64,000 nt of DNA, taken from IMG/VR virus record IMGVR_UViG_3300046517_002304, positions 1 through 64,000 of that record; one strand, 5' to 3'. The position numbers and the translations under genes are program-made. The notes beneath the pieces were generated by a model that saw only the letters and a list, made by a program, of their open reading frames with translations, made no database searches and was not told the DNA's origin. Origin of the DNA: a virus. This document shows, piece after piece, positions 15,499-23,654 of the stretch; the stretch's first letter is position 1, and every line of letters begins with the position of its first letter.

Positions 15499-17506
15499 AA
15501 TGCAAGTTTTTAGCTTCGCTGACAACTGATGCGGCAATCTCATCAGAGCAATTCAAAGCAATCTTAACCTTATTTATATTAGTGGAAATATCTTTAAGAG
15601 TCCTAAGTCCAGCAGTCCACAGTTTATTAGCCTTTACCCTGCCTATTCCGCTTAGCTTGACTATATCAACCATTTCAAATGGCACGCCATAATTTATCCT
15701 GGCTCTCAGTTGTTCTAGCCACATATGCCGGTTCCACATACCATGCATACGATTTATAGCAGATAAAACTTCTAGCGTTCGGCTAAAATCATATTGCAAC
15801 CCTCTCATGGGAGCGCTCAATATAGGATTCTCTTTTCCCTGTAATAAAAGATGGTAACAATACCCTACCTTAATTACCGATGCATTGTGCATATCAAAAT
15901 TAACCTTTTTTCGCCGCAATATATTAACATAGCCATCAGCTTCATCTACTTCCATTCTACTAGCAATGCCGCAGCGGTGGGTATCAATATTTGATAGCGC
16001 AATAGTTAGCCAATAATCATCTTGCTCTTTTTCGTTTTTAAAAAGGTGATCAAAATTAAAATATAAGTTAGAAACATCATATGGAGAATAGTAATACATG
16101 CTAGATATCTTGCCTAGCTGCGTCAAAGTATATGTGCCACTCTCTTCTTTCAATATACTACACTTTTTTAAACTATCCAGCATATTGTATATAAAATTAC
16201 TATCTAGTCTTAAGTTCTGATGATGAGAAAGCGTTTCTTTGAACCAATTATTTAACTCAGTCCTATTTGTTATGTTACCATGATGAATTTCGCTAACAAT
16301 ATGAAAGGCTAAATTTTTAAACGTTTCGTTCTTACCAACTAAGGATGACATAACATCAGGAGGATTATTAATTCTATATTTCCAATCTTCTATTTTACTA
16401 TCTGGCAATAGAACGTAAGCATCCCCTTCGTCTGACCCGTATCCTTTTCGGCCAGCTCTACCCATAGAATTTAAAATAGCGCTCACTTCCACTTCTGATA
16501 ATCCCCGATGAACTCCTAATACTATAACACCCTTAGCAGGCGTATTAACTCCAGCGGATAACGTTGATGTGGCAACCAGAACTTTCAAGCTATCACTATC
16601 TCTAAACTCATTTTCTATTTTAATCCTATCAGCTTTAGCTAAATCGGCAGTGTGATATTTGGCAACTATCCCCTCGGACGCTAGCTTCTTTAGCATTGCC
16701 AGTCCTGTTTTCTTACCATGCACAAATATAATGAATTTATCATTTAAGTTTTTCTTGATTATCTCAAGAGCCTTCTTCATTTTGGTCTCTTCTTTTTCTT
16801 CATATCTCCCTTTATCGCGATATGGAGTAAAGTACTTATTCAATTTACACGGACGATAATCAGACCTTAAAACATAAGTATCTCTACCCGTTATATTGCT
16901 AATCCAATTCCCTATTTCTTTATGATTTGGCATAACAGCAGATAAGGCCACAATCCTTGCCTTAGGATTAAGTTTCAAGAAATTCAATAGCCCAACCTCA
17001 ATGTGACTCCCACGAGACTCATCTCCCAACATATGAAATTCATCAATCACCAATGTCACATCGCCATTCAAAAAATCAGATTTATCTGACCGCGCCCTTG
17101 ACAGGGAGTTAAGAATTTCGTATGTCATGATAATAATATCGGCTTCCGCTAACTCTTTTTTTCTATCAGACGTAATCTGATAGTCTCCGGTACATATAGA
17201 CACTTTTAAGTCAGAAAAATGATGGTCTGATGATCGCCATTCATCAAACTTCTCTTGGGAGAGCGCCTTCATCGGCGATAAGTATATTCCTTTACCGCCA
17301 TGCTGCCTTATCGTGCTAGCGATATACATTTCCGCTATGGCAGTTTTACCAGCACTCGTATTCGCAGATATCAAGCAATTTTCTGGTTTATCAAAAACAG
17401 AAAATACTGCGCTCTGCACAGGATTAAAATGCTCGAATGAAAAACGACCGAACTTAAACTGTTCGGTCGAAATAATATCTTTAGATTCCGCAATTTCAAT
17501 AATCAA
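15488..17506 (-). CDS. Hel308/Ski2-like superfamily 2 DNA helicase
   Basis: 672 residues from a TTG at 17506 with AAAGG 7 nt upstream. Walker A ANTSAGKT (48-55), DEFH box (155-158), motif III SAVMP (189-193) and a motif VI of the form GRAGRKG near 350 are all present. The C-terminus carries a helix-hairpin-helix with LSGIGRVKANKL, as in Hel308, which unwinds forked DNA and removes strands at stalled forks. It is unusual in T4-like phages, which use Dda or UvsW. Overlaps the glycosyltransferase gene by 11 bp and follows the zinc protein gene by 12 bp. Confidence 0.85.
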   Translation of the reverse strand: MIIEIAESKDIISTEQFKFGRFSFEHFNPVQSAVFSVFDKPENCLISANTSAGKTAIAEMYIASTIRQHGGKGIYLSPMKALSQEKFDEWRSSDHHFSDLKVSICTGDYQITSDRKKELAEADIIIMTYEILNSLSRARSDKSDFLNGDVTLVIDEFHMLGDESRGSHIEVGLLNFLKLNPKARIVALSAVMPNHKEIGNWISNITGRDTYVLRSDYRPCKLNKYFTPYRDKGRYEEKEETKMKKALEIIKKNLNDKFIIFVHGKKTGLAMLKKLASEGIVAKYHTADLAKADRIKIENEFRDSDSLKVLVATSTLSAGVNTPAKGVIVLGVHRGLSEVEVSAILNSMGRAGRKGYGSDEGDAYVLLPDSKIEDWKYRINNPPDVMSSLVGKNETFKNLAFHIVSEIHHGNITNRTELNNWFKETLSHHQNLRLDSNFIYNMLDSLKKCSILKEESGTYTLTQLGKISSMYYYSPYDVSNLYFNFDHLFKNEKEQDDYWLTIALSNIDTHRCGIASRMEVDEADGYVNILRRKKVNFDMHNASVIKVGYCYHLLLQGKENPILSAPMRGLQYDFSRTLEVLSAINRMHGMWNRHMWLEQLRARINYGVPFEMVDIVKLSGIGRVKANKLWTAGLRTLKDISTNINKVKIALNCSDEIAASVVSEAKNLHYAI

Positions 17507-17518
17507 ATTTAATACCTT

Positions 17519-18232
17519 TTAACAAAGAACGTCGCCATAATCATCAGGCGCAATACTTACAATCTTACACCCATCCGCTATTAAACCAGTTAACTTATCA
17601 ATTTTGATGTCCATTACAACTGGATCTGAAACAGTGTCTGGGATATTATCAAAATCTAAATTAATATCAAGCCAATTAATTCCTCTACAAGCCCTGTGTA
17701 TTCTACGAATACGCTTTGTTATATCGGCTATAGTCTTGTTATGTTTAAATTCTTTTTTCTTAACAATCGTAAACCAAAACGACTTCACATAATTAATCTG
17801 ATGCGACACAAAATCAAAAAACTTATTAAACCCAAAATATTCGTGAATAATTTCTTCAGTAAGATTAATTACTACGCCTCTTGTCCAAAGATCTCTAGCT
17901 TCATCTAAAGTATGGGCTATAGGAGTATGAACACGACACTCCATACATCCTGCTACCCACCCCAAAGAACCACAAGAATTAATAGTAAATTTTTCATGCT
18001 TACAAAAATTATAACTCTCCAAAAATCTTAAAAATTTACAATCTGGAAATACATCATAATCGCTCATCAGCGGCTGCTCATGCCAACTAACAATAGCCTC
18101 TATTGAGTTATCGCACAATTTGGCTCGATGGCGGCAAATACCGCATTTAACGAACCACCATATCTTGGCATCTTTATCCCATGAATATAGTGCCGGATTA
18201 TGACTGCATTCGGGCATGGGATTTCTGGACAA
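17519..18232 (-). CDS. Protein with two Lar-like zinc ribbons
   Basis: 237 residues. Two repeats (about 9-52 and 74-114) share the pattern C/H-rich start, C-x-x-C, then S/T-x-(D/E)-A, then W, as in the restriction-alleviation (Lar) zinc-ribbon family: KCGICRHRA...EAIVSW and GCMECRVHT...EARDLW. The C-terminal half is unrelated. Start uncertain: a TTG at 18232 or an ATG at 18217, neither with a clear SD. The family link suggests nucleic acid or anti-restriction action, but this is weak. Confidence 0.5.
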   Translation of the reverse strand: MSRNPMPECSHNPALYSWDKDAKIWWFVKCGICRHRAKLCDNSIEAIVSWHEQPLMSDYDVFPDCKFLRFLESYNFCKHEKFTINSCGSLGWVAGCMECRVHTPIAHTLDEARDLWTRGVVINLTEEIIHEYFGFNKFFDFVSHQINYVKSFWFTIVKKKEFKHNKTIADITKRIRRIHRACRGINWLDINLDFDNIPDTVSDPVVMDIKIDKLTGLIADGCKIVSIAPDDYGDVLC

Positions 18233-18239
18233 TGTAAAA

Positions 18240-18470
18240 TTAGATGCGCTTACTCAACTCGGTCTTTACCGAATCAGCAATTTCGTCAACCATCTTATAG
18301 AAGTCATCGCTACTTTTAGCAGACGCTAACCATTTATCAATATCTTTATGTTCTTTTTCAATAAAATGAAGAACATCATACATGTCGCCGTGTAATTTAT
18401 CGCCTAATCTATCAGAAACAAACTTCAAACTATCCTGATCCAAACGCTCAACAAAATTCTTAATAACCAT
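18240..18470 (-). CDS. Small helical hypothetical protein
   Basis: 76 residues, acidic, all-helical by eye. SD AAGAGG is 7 nt before the ATG. No family recognised. Confidence 0.55.
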   Translation of the reverse strand: MVIKNFVERLDQDSLKFVSDRLGDKLHGDMYDVLHFIEKEHKDIDKWLASAKSSDDFYKMVDEIADSVKTELSKRI

Positions 18471-18485
18471 GATAATACCTCTTAA

Positions 18486-18944
18486 CTAAAAAAACTTGGA
18501 ACTTGATACATTTAAAACTCGGTGGAACTTTAAACCATTATACTCATCTTGTCTTACTGCGCCATAGCTCTTGTCTTCAATGGACTGATTATTTTTATTA
18601 AAGCAAACTGTCCAAATGTAAACCTTTCTATCATTTTGTATGATAGAAACATAATATAGTCCTAAACTACCTAAAAATCTCTCCGCTACTTTGCACACTA
18701 AAGAGAATGGAAGGAAGGCACCAAATGACGCATATATCTGCAATGTCTGCATATAATGCGCCTGGTGATCGTTCTTACTTAAAACAACACAGATGCCATA
18801 TCCATCAACATATAAATCTCTCTCTTTCAAGCAAATAATTTGCTTTTCATCGTCCATGCTAACAACCGGCCAAGAATACTCCATCAAAGCAGCAGATGCG
18901 TCGTGCATTTCCTTTATATGCTTTTCTAATAAAACACTTTGCAT
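18486..18944 (-). CDS. Hypothetical protein, 152 aa
   Basis: Mixed alpha/beta, no recognised family. The ATG is directly preceded by AAGGG with no spacing, so SD use is unlikely; instead TTATAATA ends 4 nt before the start, matching the leaderless arrangement seen elsewhere. Confidence 0.55.
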   Translation of the reverse strand: MQSVLLEKHIKEMHDASAALMEYSWPVVSMDDEKQIICLKERDLYVDGYGICVVLSKNDHQAHYMQTLQIYASFGAFLPFSLVCKVAERFLGSLGLYYVSIIQNDRKVYIWTVCFNKNNQSIEDKSYGAVRQDEYNGLKFHRVLNVSSSKFF

Positions 18945-18948
18945 CCCT

Positions 18949-18956
18949 TATTATAA
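18949..18956 (-). promoter_or_regulatory. Late-like box TTATAATA, 4 nt before ATG 18944
   Basis: The minus-strand reading TTATAATA-AGGG-ATG has the same 4-nt gap as the other late-type boxes. The TATAAT core could also serve the host sigma factor. Confidence 0.5.
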
Positions 18957-18974
18957 TGCGGCGACTCAATTTTT

Positions 18975-20027
18975 TTAGAACTTACAGCTTTCGTCGTAAA
19001 GTGCCCATGAAAGTTCCTTGGGAGTCAAGTGCTCTTCGGGTCTAATTTCATGTCCGGCTTCCTTGAATCTCCTGAGGATATTTTGCAATTCTTTACTCGC
19101 AATCAGCCGCGAAGGGTCGTTAGACATAAACTTCATCATTCTGGCCAAAAACCAATCTCTAGTCTGTTGAAGCCCCTTTGAGAGTTCGTATGCCTTAGGA
19201 TTATCTGAAAATCCCAAAAATCTCATGGTATCTTCAGGATCAAGCCAGCACAAGTGGCTCCAAGGATCGCCAGGCTTATATTCTGGATTAATAGGTTGAG
19301 CAAGCGCTCTATCAATAAAATGTAGTAAGAATCTTATCCAGTTCTTAATTAAATATGCGTCCTTGCAGCCATCACCCTCAATTACCCGAAACTCAACAGT
19401 CCGGCGGGCGCTATCCTTCTTTAAGGACTTGGCATTCATCGTATAATATTTAACATCGCCTACACGATTGATGATTTCCTGAGGAGAATACTTTTCATCG
19501 TGCGATAAATTATTCGTCATGCCTATAACTTGGCAATAACGATTAACCTTTCGGTAATCTGGCACTGCGTCCAAAATAACAGGTTCGCACTTTATATACC
19601 ACGATAAAACTCTGGCAATCTGTTCATTTTCTAAATCAGAAAAATCAATATGAACATGAACAGAACAACGCTTGTCTGACTTTATCTTTGCGTCTTTAGA
19701 AAGTGCCTCAATAACACGGCACACTTTCTGAACGCCCTTCCATCCACTGAACGGAGGCGTGCAAACCTCCATACCGCAACTACTGTCTGGTTTAACAATC
19801 CATGTATTATTGTTATTAGTATGTTCCCAACCACGTACTTCGGCACCTTCTTCACTATTGGCATTCACAACTGACGCCACGTAATCAATGCCGGCAACCT
19901 TACTATTACCATCATCTGGTTTATTTTTACCATCAAAAGCGTTCAGCTCTATTTCAATACCGAATTTTCTGGTGGAAACAAACGCCACATGTTCGTGTCC
20001 CATTTCCTTCTTCCTGGTATCGCCCAT
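18975..20027 (-). CDS. Amidoligase_2-type enzyme
   Basis: 350 residues. RKFGIEIELNAFD near residues 20-32 is the family's first metal-binding strand. It is followed by WIVKPDSSCGMEVCTPPF, a CSVHVHIDFS block and RRTVEFRVIEG. These are the Glu/His motifs of the glutamine-synthetase-fold amidoligases (PF12224 type). The protein differs from the one at 9848, so two separate amidoligase branches are present. Driven by a near-consensus sigma70 promoter at 20070-20098, so it is probably expressed early, unlike the tagged late genes. Substrate unknown. Confidence 0.8.
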   Translation of the reverse strand: MGDTRKKEMGHEHVAFVSTRKFGIEIELNAFDGKNKPDDGNSKVAGIDYVASVVNANSEEGAEVRGWEHTNNNNTWIVKPDSSCGMEVCTPPFSGWKGVQKVCRVIEALSKDAKIKSDKRCSVHVHIDFSDLENEQIARVLSWYIKCEPVILDAVPDYRKVNRYCQVIGMTNNLSHDEKYSPQEIINRVGDVKYYTMNAKSLKKDSARRTVEFRVIEGDGCKDAYLIKNWIRFLLHFIDRALAQPINPEYKPGDPWSHLCWLDPEDTMRFLGFSDNPKAYELSKGLQQTRDWFLARMMKFMSNDPSRLIASKELQNILRRFKEAGHEIRPEEHLTPKELSWALYDESCKF

Positions 20028-20069
20028 ATTTCACCCTACCTTTTTGTGTGCCTGAAATTCAATAACGCC

Positions 20070-20098
20070 AATATACTTCATTTGCATCAATGTGTCAA
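20070..20098 (-). promoter_or_regulatory. Sigma70-type promoter for amidoligase gene
   Basis: TTGACA (complement of 20093-20098), 17-bp spacer, TATATT (complement of 20070-20075). This is the best host-type promoter seen and points at the gene starting at 20027. Confidence 0.75.
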
Positions 20099-20121
20099 TA
20101 ACATTTATCGAACGAATGCTC

Positions 20122-20150
20122 TTGCTGAAACAGTTTTTTTCGTGTAAAAT
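20122..20150 (+). promoter_or_regulatory. Sigma70-type promoter for gene at 20176
   Basis: TTGCTG (20122-20127), 17-bp spacer, TAAAAT (20145-20150), then AAGGAG and an ATG at 20176. Arranged back to back with the promoter at 20070-20098. Confidence 0.7.
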
Positions 20151-20175
20151 ACTCAAAATTCAACAAGGAGATAGC

Positions 20176-20709
20176 ATGAAGAAGCCAGTAAAGAAGAGTG
20201 TAAGAGAAAAAAAGACGAAAATTATCAGCAACGAAAAATGTCTGATGGTGAAGCATGGTAATAAACAGTATTTTACGGATGAAAAAAACTACCCAATGTT
20301 GATTGAATTCGGCAAGAAATTTGACGCCGAAATTTCCGTCGTAAAGGTAAATGAAGCCGAATTGCTCATTGATCTGCAAACGCTCGCGGAATGTCTCTGC
20401 AATCCAGATTATATCCCATCCAAAACAGAAGTCAATGTAGAAGTTTTAGAATCAAGACTGCTTCCAAAAAAGAAAATCATAGTAGAAAAAGAACAATCCA
20501 AATCTACCGTGGAAGATGAAATGGAAAAACTGCTGCGGTCTGGCAAGCCGCTGGCAATCGCAGAACTTTACGCCAAATGGCAAGACATAGAAGACGGCGA
20601 TTACCAAAAGGTTTACAACAAATTTATAAAAATTAAAAGCACGCTAATAAAAGAAGGCTACTCCATTGAGCGTGTTCGCAAGGGAATTTACATCGCAAAG
20701 AAAGCATAA
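20176..20709 (+). CDS. Hypothetical protein with possible winged-helix C-terminus
   Basis: 177 residues from the ATG at 20176, which has a perfect AAGGAG; the longer frame from 20092 runs through the promoter. Lys-rich N-terminus (KKPVKKSVREKK). The last 60 residues look like a small helix-turn-helix or winged-helix unit (SGKPLAIAELYAKW, then a GYSIERVRKGIYIAKK wing). An early, strongly translated gene of this kind might act on host transcription or nucleic acids, but no family is recognised. Confidence 0.6.
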   Translation: MKKPVKKSVREKKTKIISNEKCLMVKHGNKQYFTDEKNYPMLIEFGKKFDAEISVVKVNEAELLIDLQTLAECLCNPDYIPSKTEVNVEVLESRLLPKKKIIVEKEQSKSTVEDEMEKLLRSGKPLAIAELYAKWQDIEDGDYQKVYNKFIKIKSTLIKEGYSIERVRKGIYIAKKA

Positions 20710-20711
20710 GC

Positions 20712-20867
20712 ATGGAATTAATCACTGATTTATTATCGGGAAACTATTCCACCGTTCAATTTATGTGGAATTACTCAGCTTTTTACCGTATTCAAATAAT
20801 TTTATTTGCGATAGTCGTACCGTGTTTACTTATTGCGTTTATAAATTCATTTCGCAAATGGAAATAA
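20712..20867 (+). CDS. Small single-span membrane protein
   Basis: 51 residues: a polar N-terminus, one membrane segment (about 27-44, IQIILFAIVVPCLLIAF) and a basic tail (RKWK). It starts 2 nt after the previous stop, so it is probably coupled. Too short for usual gene-calling limits. Confidence 0.5.
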   Translation: MELITDLLSGNYSTVQFMWNYSAFYRIQIILFAIVVPCLLIAFINSFRKWK

Positions 20868-20868
20868 T

Positions 20869-21360
20869 TCAGATCAGCTTCTTCTCACCGCTGAAAAGAA
20901 TTTCTTCTCCAAAATGATGGTCTATAAAAGAATGCTCTACGCCACCACGGCGCAAGATGTCTAGGCCAATCTCTACCGGCATCTTCCATCGCTCTGGTGT
21001 ACTATCGTACATGCTTTTAAGTCCAATCACTTCTCGGACTCCGCATTCTACAATAGCGCGAGCGCAATCTGGACAAGCAAACCAAATGCAGTACAGCGTA
21101 GAGTCTTCAGAGCCAGACTCTCCCCATTTAGCAGATGAATATAGAGCAACTCTCTCAGCATGCTCCATTATATTCATTTTTTCATCTCTGGTTAGCTTAG
21201 ACACATCACATGGAATGGTAGGGCGATTATAGCCATCATACCAAGCAATTCCGCCGGGACAATTTGTTACTAAGACTGATCCATTCTGAGTGGACGGATC
21301 AGGGCTTTTCTGTGCATTATTAACCGCCCGCAGCAACCAATCTATATGAGATTTTTCCAT
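20869..21360 (-). CDS. dCMP/cytidine deaminase-family protein
   Basis: 163 residues with the zinc deaminase signature: HAE (67-69) with the catalytic Glu, and CPDC (96-99). Size and the N-terminal PDPSTQNGSVL block fit dCMP deaminase, which makes dUMP for dTTP synthesis. It works with the ribonucleotide reductase genes at 60-63 kb. The ATG is 3 nt after the UvsX stop in the same transcript. Confidence 0.85.
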   Translation of the reverse strand: MEKSHIDWLLRAVNNAQKSPDPSTQNGSVLVTNCPGGIAWYDGYNRPTIPCDVSKLTRDEKMNIMEHAERVALYSSAKWGESGSEDSTLYCIWFACPDCARAIVECGVREVIGLKSMYDSTPERWKMPVEIGLDILRRGGVEHSFIDHHFGEEILFSGEKKLI

Positions 21361-21363
21361 TGA

Positions 21364-22539
21364 TTATCCGTCCAATTCTTGTTCATCAACAATATCTTGC
21401 TCTGCTAATGTACTCTGGGATGCAGACGTAGCCTTGCCAAACATATCAATATAATACTGCACATCTGATACATCTTCGGCATCTACAAGCTTAGGGCATT
21501 GTAGCAATACTTCAGCGGGCACATCATTTCTCTCTTGGCTAGATTTAAAGCTAACTTCTTCTCCCCCCGTATATTCTAAACCAACCTTATAGTTTCCTTT
21601 TGACCCAGTTATTCTTCCTGATCTTACTAAAGAATCTAGCATGCCTGAAAATGGAGCAATGCCCATATCAAAAAACAAAAACATAGATTCAACATTTTGA
21701 AATGGCTTAAAGCATTTGTTCTTAACGTTAGAGACATTAACTCTAATACCTATAACATTGTCTAACGAATCTTTAATGCGCTTTGATGCCCTAGTTTGCA
21801 TTCTTAGGCTCGCATAGTAAGGAATTGACGTACCGCCGGTTGGACTTTCTGTCGGACCAAACATTACGCCTATCTTACTTCTTAGCTGGTTAATAAAAAT
21901 TACACTAACATTATTTTTATCTAATACACCGCCTAATACACGAAGCTGCTCTGATATAACTTTTGCGCGCTCCCCTGGACGGGTTACCCCGCCGCCTGCG
22001 GCCTTACGAGCCGCTAGTGATAGGTCCATCATATCCACTTCCACGCTTTCACGCTCACTAGGACTAGCTGCGATTGAATCATAAACTATAACAATCGGTT
22101 TTTCCTTAGCAACCTTTTCTCGTAATACGCGAATAATAGTATGAATCTTAGCAAATCCTTTTTCTAAAGAATCAACTTTTACTATAATTGTTTGCTTCGC
22201 TGACAATCCCGAAACCTTAATGGCAAATTCTTTTGATAAAGAATTCTCTGCATCAATGAAGACCCCAATTCCCCCACACTTTTGAACACCGCGCAGAATG
22301 TTGGTAGCAAATAAAGTTTTGCATGACGACGACATTCCAAACAACTCTATAATTCGTCCGCTTGGTACTCCCCCGCCGCAAAATCGGCCAGAGCACGCAA
22401 AATTAAGAGCAAGATTTCCTGTATCAATCCATGTAGATACACTATCAATCTTATCTAAAATATCTCCGCCAATATCAGCGGCCAATCCTTCAAAATCAAC
22501 TTCTACTTCGTTTCCTTTATCAATTTTCTTTTTTGCCAT
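21364..22539 (-). CDS. uvsX: UvsX/RecA-family recombinase
   Basis: 391 residues. The RecA core is clear: Walker A GMSSSCKT (68-75), a Walker B region VIVYDSIAASP, SLAARKAA, and the VIFINQLRSKIG strand, followed by the TGGTSIPYYASLRMQ block. The Walker A has Cys where RecA has Gly before the Lys; T4 UvsX also deviates there. It should form filaments on single-stranded DNA for strand exchange and recombination-dependent replication, with the gp32-like SSB, UvsY-like and UvsW proteins. SD AAGGA. The C-terminal tail is acidic, as in RecA. Confidence 0.9.
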   Translation of the reverse strand: MAKKKIDKGNEVEVDFEGLAADIGGDILDKIDSVSTWIDTGNLALNFACSGRFCGGGVPSGRIIELFGMSSSCKTLFATNILRGVQKCGGIGVFIDAENSLSKEFAIKVSGLSAKQTIIVKVDSLEKGFAKIHTIIRVLREKVAKEKPIVIVYDSIAASPSERESVEVDMMDLSLAARKAAGGGVTRPGERAKVISEQLRVLGGVLDKNNVSVIFINQLRSKIGVMFGPTESPTGGTSIPYYASLRMQTRASKRIKDSLDNVIGIRVNVSNVKNKCFKPFQNVESMFLFFDMGIAPFSGMLDSLVRSGRITGSKGNYKVGLEYTGGEEVSFKSSQERNDVPAEVLLQCPKLVDAEDVSDVQYYIDMFGKATSASQSTLAEQDIVDEQELDG

Positions 22540-22549
22540 TACCTATTCC

Positions 22550-22828
22550 TTATCTTAATTTAATTAAACCATCATCTACTTCAAAGCTAATTTGAGTCTT
22601 GTCATTCTTAATGACCGTAATATGCGCATTCTTTCCTTTGCCGCGAATAATCTCTACATCAACCATACCGCTAATACTCTGCCCAGACTGGGTAAATATC
22701 TTGTGGTATCGTGAAATAGAACAACGTACTCTAGAAACATGGCAGTGCTCTGGATCTACTTCTGCCTCTTTAATAATAGAATTAATGTTAGTCAGCTTGT
22801 TAAGACCTTCAAATTTCATCTCTAGCAT
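22550..22828 (-). CDS. Small hypothetical protein
   Basis: 92 residues, beta-rich, no recognised motif. Overlaps the upstream gene by 7 bp and precedes uvsX, so it belongs to the recombination transcript. A second in-frame Met at residue 4 is an alternative start. Confidence 0.55.
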   Translation of the reverse strand: MLEMKFEGLNKLTNINSIIKEAEVDPEHCHVSRVRCSISRYHKIFTQSGQSISGMVDVEIIRGKGKNAHITVIKNDKTQISFEVDDGLIKLR

Positions 22829-23091
22829 GATGCTTTCCCTTTTTTAACTTTGCCTCTAAAAACTTTCATCTCAACCATAAACTTGTCACAAAACTCATCA
22901 AAAAAATCATCTATATTAAAATTATCTTCATTATAAACTAATCTTAACAAAAGATGCTTTTCAATCTTGCCGTCTTTATTTTTCTTTGACACTGGTCCAG
23001 CGACCATATCAAATGGAGTGTCGGCTTCCTTTACAAATTCTAAACTCTTAATCATTGATGTCGCTATCAATTCTATCTTGCCGCACTTCAT
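22822..23091 (-). CDS. Small hypothetical protein
   Basis: 89 residues with an acidic centre (DNFNIDDFFDEFCDKF) and basic C-terminus. Not recognised. Overlaps its neighbours at both ends in the uvsX transcript. Confidence 0.55.
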   Translation of the reverse strand: MKCGKIELIATSMIKSLEFVKEADTPFDMVAGPVSKKNKDGKIEKHLLLRLVYNEDNFNIDDFFDEFCDKFMVEMKVFRGKVKKGKASC

Positions 23092-23239
23092 TAATTAAAT
23101 CAGATAGCATCTGCTGCATAGACTGACATTCGTCATTGCTTCCTGTAGCAAAAAATCGCCACTTATCAGCACAATAAATCTCTAAACAACTTTCACACCA
23201 AGGTTCATCTTCTGTTTCAACAATTCTAATTCTATTCAT
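23048..23239 (-). CDS. Small hypothetical protein
   Basis: 63 residues from the ATG at 23239, which has AGAGGTG upstream. Contains a single C-x-x-C (WCESCLEIYC). Acidic and helical at the C-terminus. It overlaps the next gene by 44 bp. Confidence 0.5.
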   Translation of the reverse strand: MNRIRIVETEDEPWCESCLEIYCADKWRFFATGSNDECQSMQQMLSDLINEVRQDRIDSDIND

Positions 23240-23475
23240 TTTTGCACCTCTACGAGCCAACCAAGGGGATTTCCAAAAAACCTCGCCGGAGCATTGTGGG
23301 GAATCTTAAGCACTTTATTTAGATCGCCCCACTCAACTGAAAGTTTTCTAGAACTTCCTTTTCGCCTAAATTCTATTCGGTCATGATACATCGTAACAAT
23401 AACCGGTCCTTTAACTCCAAAGTTATCAGAAACCTCTAACTCTCTCTTCACCGGCTTTTCAAGCTTTGTGGCCAT
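23236..23475 (-). CDS. Small beta-rich hypothetical protein
   Basis: 79 residues, no family recognised. AAAGGAAAG precedes the ATG. It is the first gene after the leader hairpin at 23493-23549, so that structure most likely controls this gene or the run of small genes and uvsX behind it. Confidence 0.55.
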   Translation of the reverse strand: MATKLEKPVKRELEVSDNFGVKGPVIVTMYHDRIEFRRKGSSRKLSVEWGDLNKVLKIPHNAPARFFGNPLGWLVEVQK

Positions 23476-23492
23476 GATAACTTTCCTTTATG

Positions 23493-23549
23493 AACTCGCC
23501 ACTGAAATTATTATAAAAATTCACCTCCTCAGGGCATCAGTGGCGAGTT
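23493..23549 (-). promoter_or_regulatory. Leader hairpin with perfect SD in loop
   Basis: A perfect 13-bp inverted repeat (23493-23505 with 23537-23549) closes a 31-nt loop. On the minus strand the loop reads GAGGAGGTGAAT, a full match to the 16S anti-SD, with no start codon in usable range. The real SD and ATG follow the stem. On the plus strand a T-run follows the stem, so it could also end plus-strand transcripts, but no plus gene precedes it. The remainder of the 179-bp gap shows no gene. Confidence 0.65.
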
Positions 23550-23654
23550 TGTTTTTTAAAGTATGTTAACTAAAGTAATTCATTATAAATAACAAGCATA
23601 GTGAATTTTATCATCTGTCTATAGCCTGTTTAAATCATTTCAATAGCCAATACT

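Noticed and set aside
23493-23560. Rho-independent terminator on the plus strand
   Set aside because: The stem is followed by a T-run, but no plus-strand gene lies upstream, so a leader role for the minus-strand genes is more likely.
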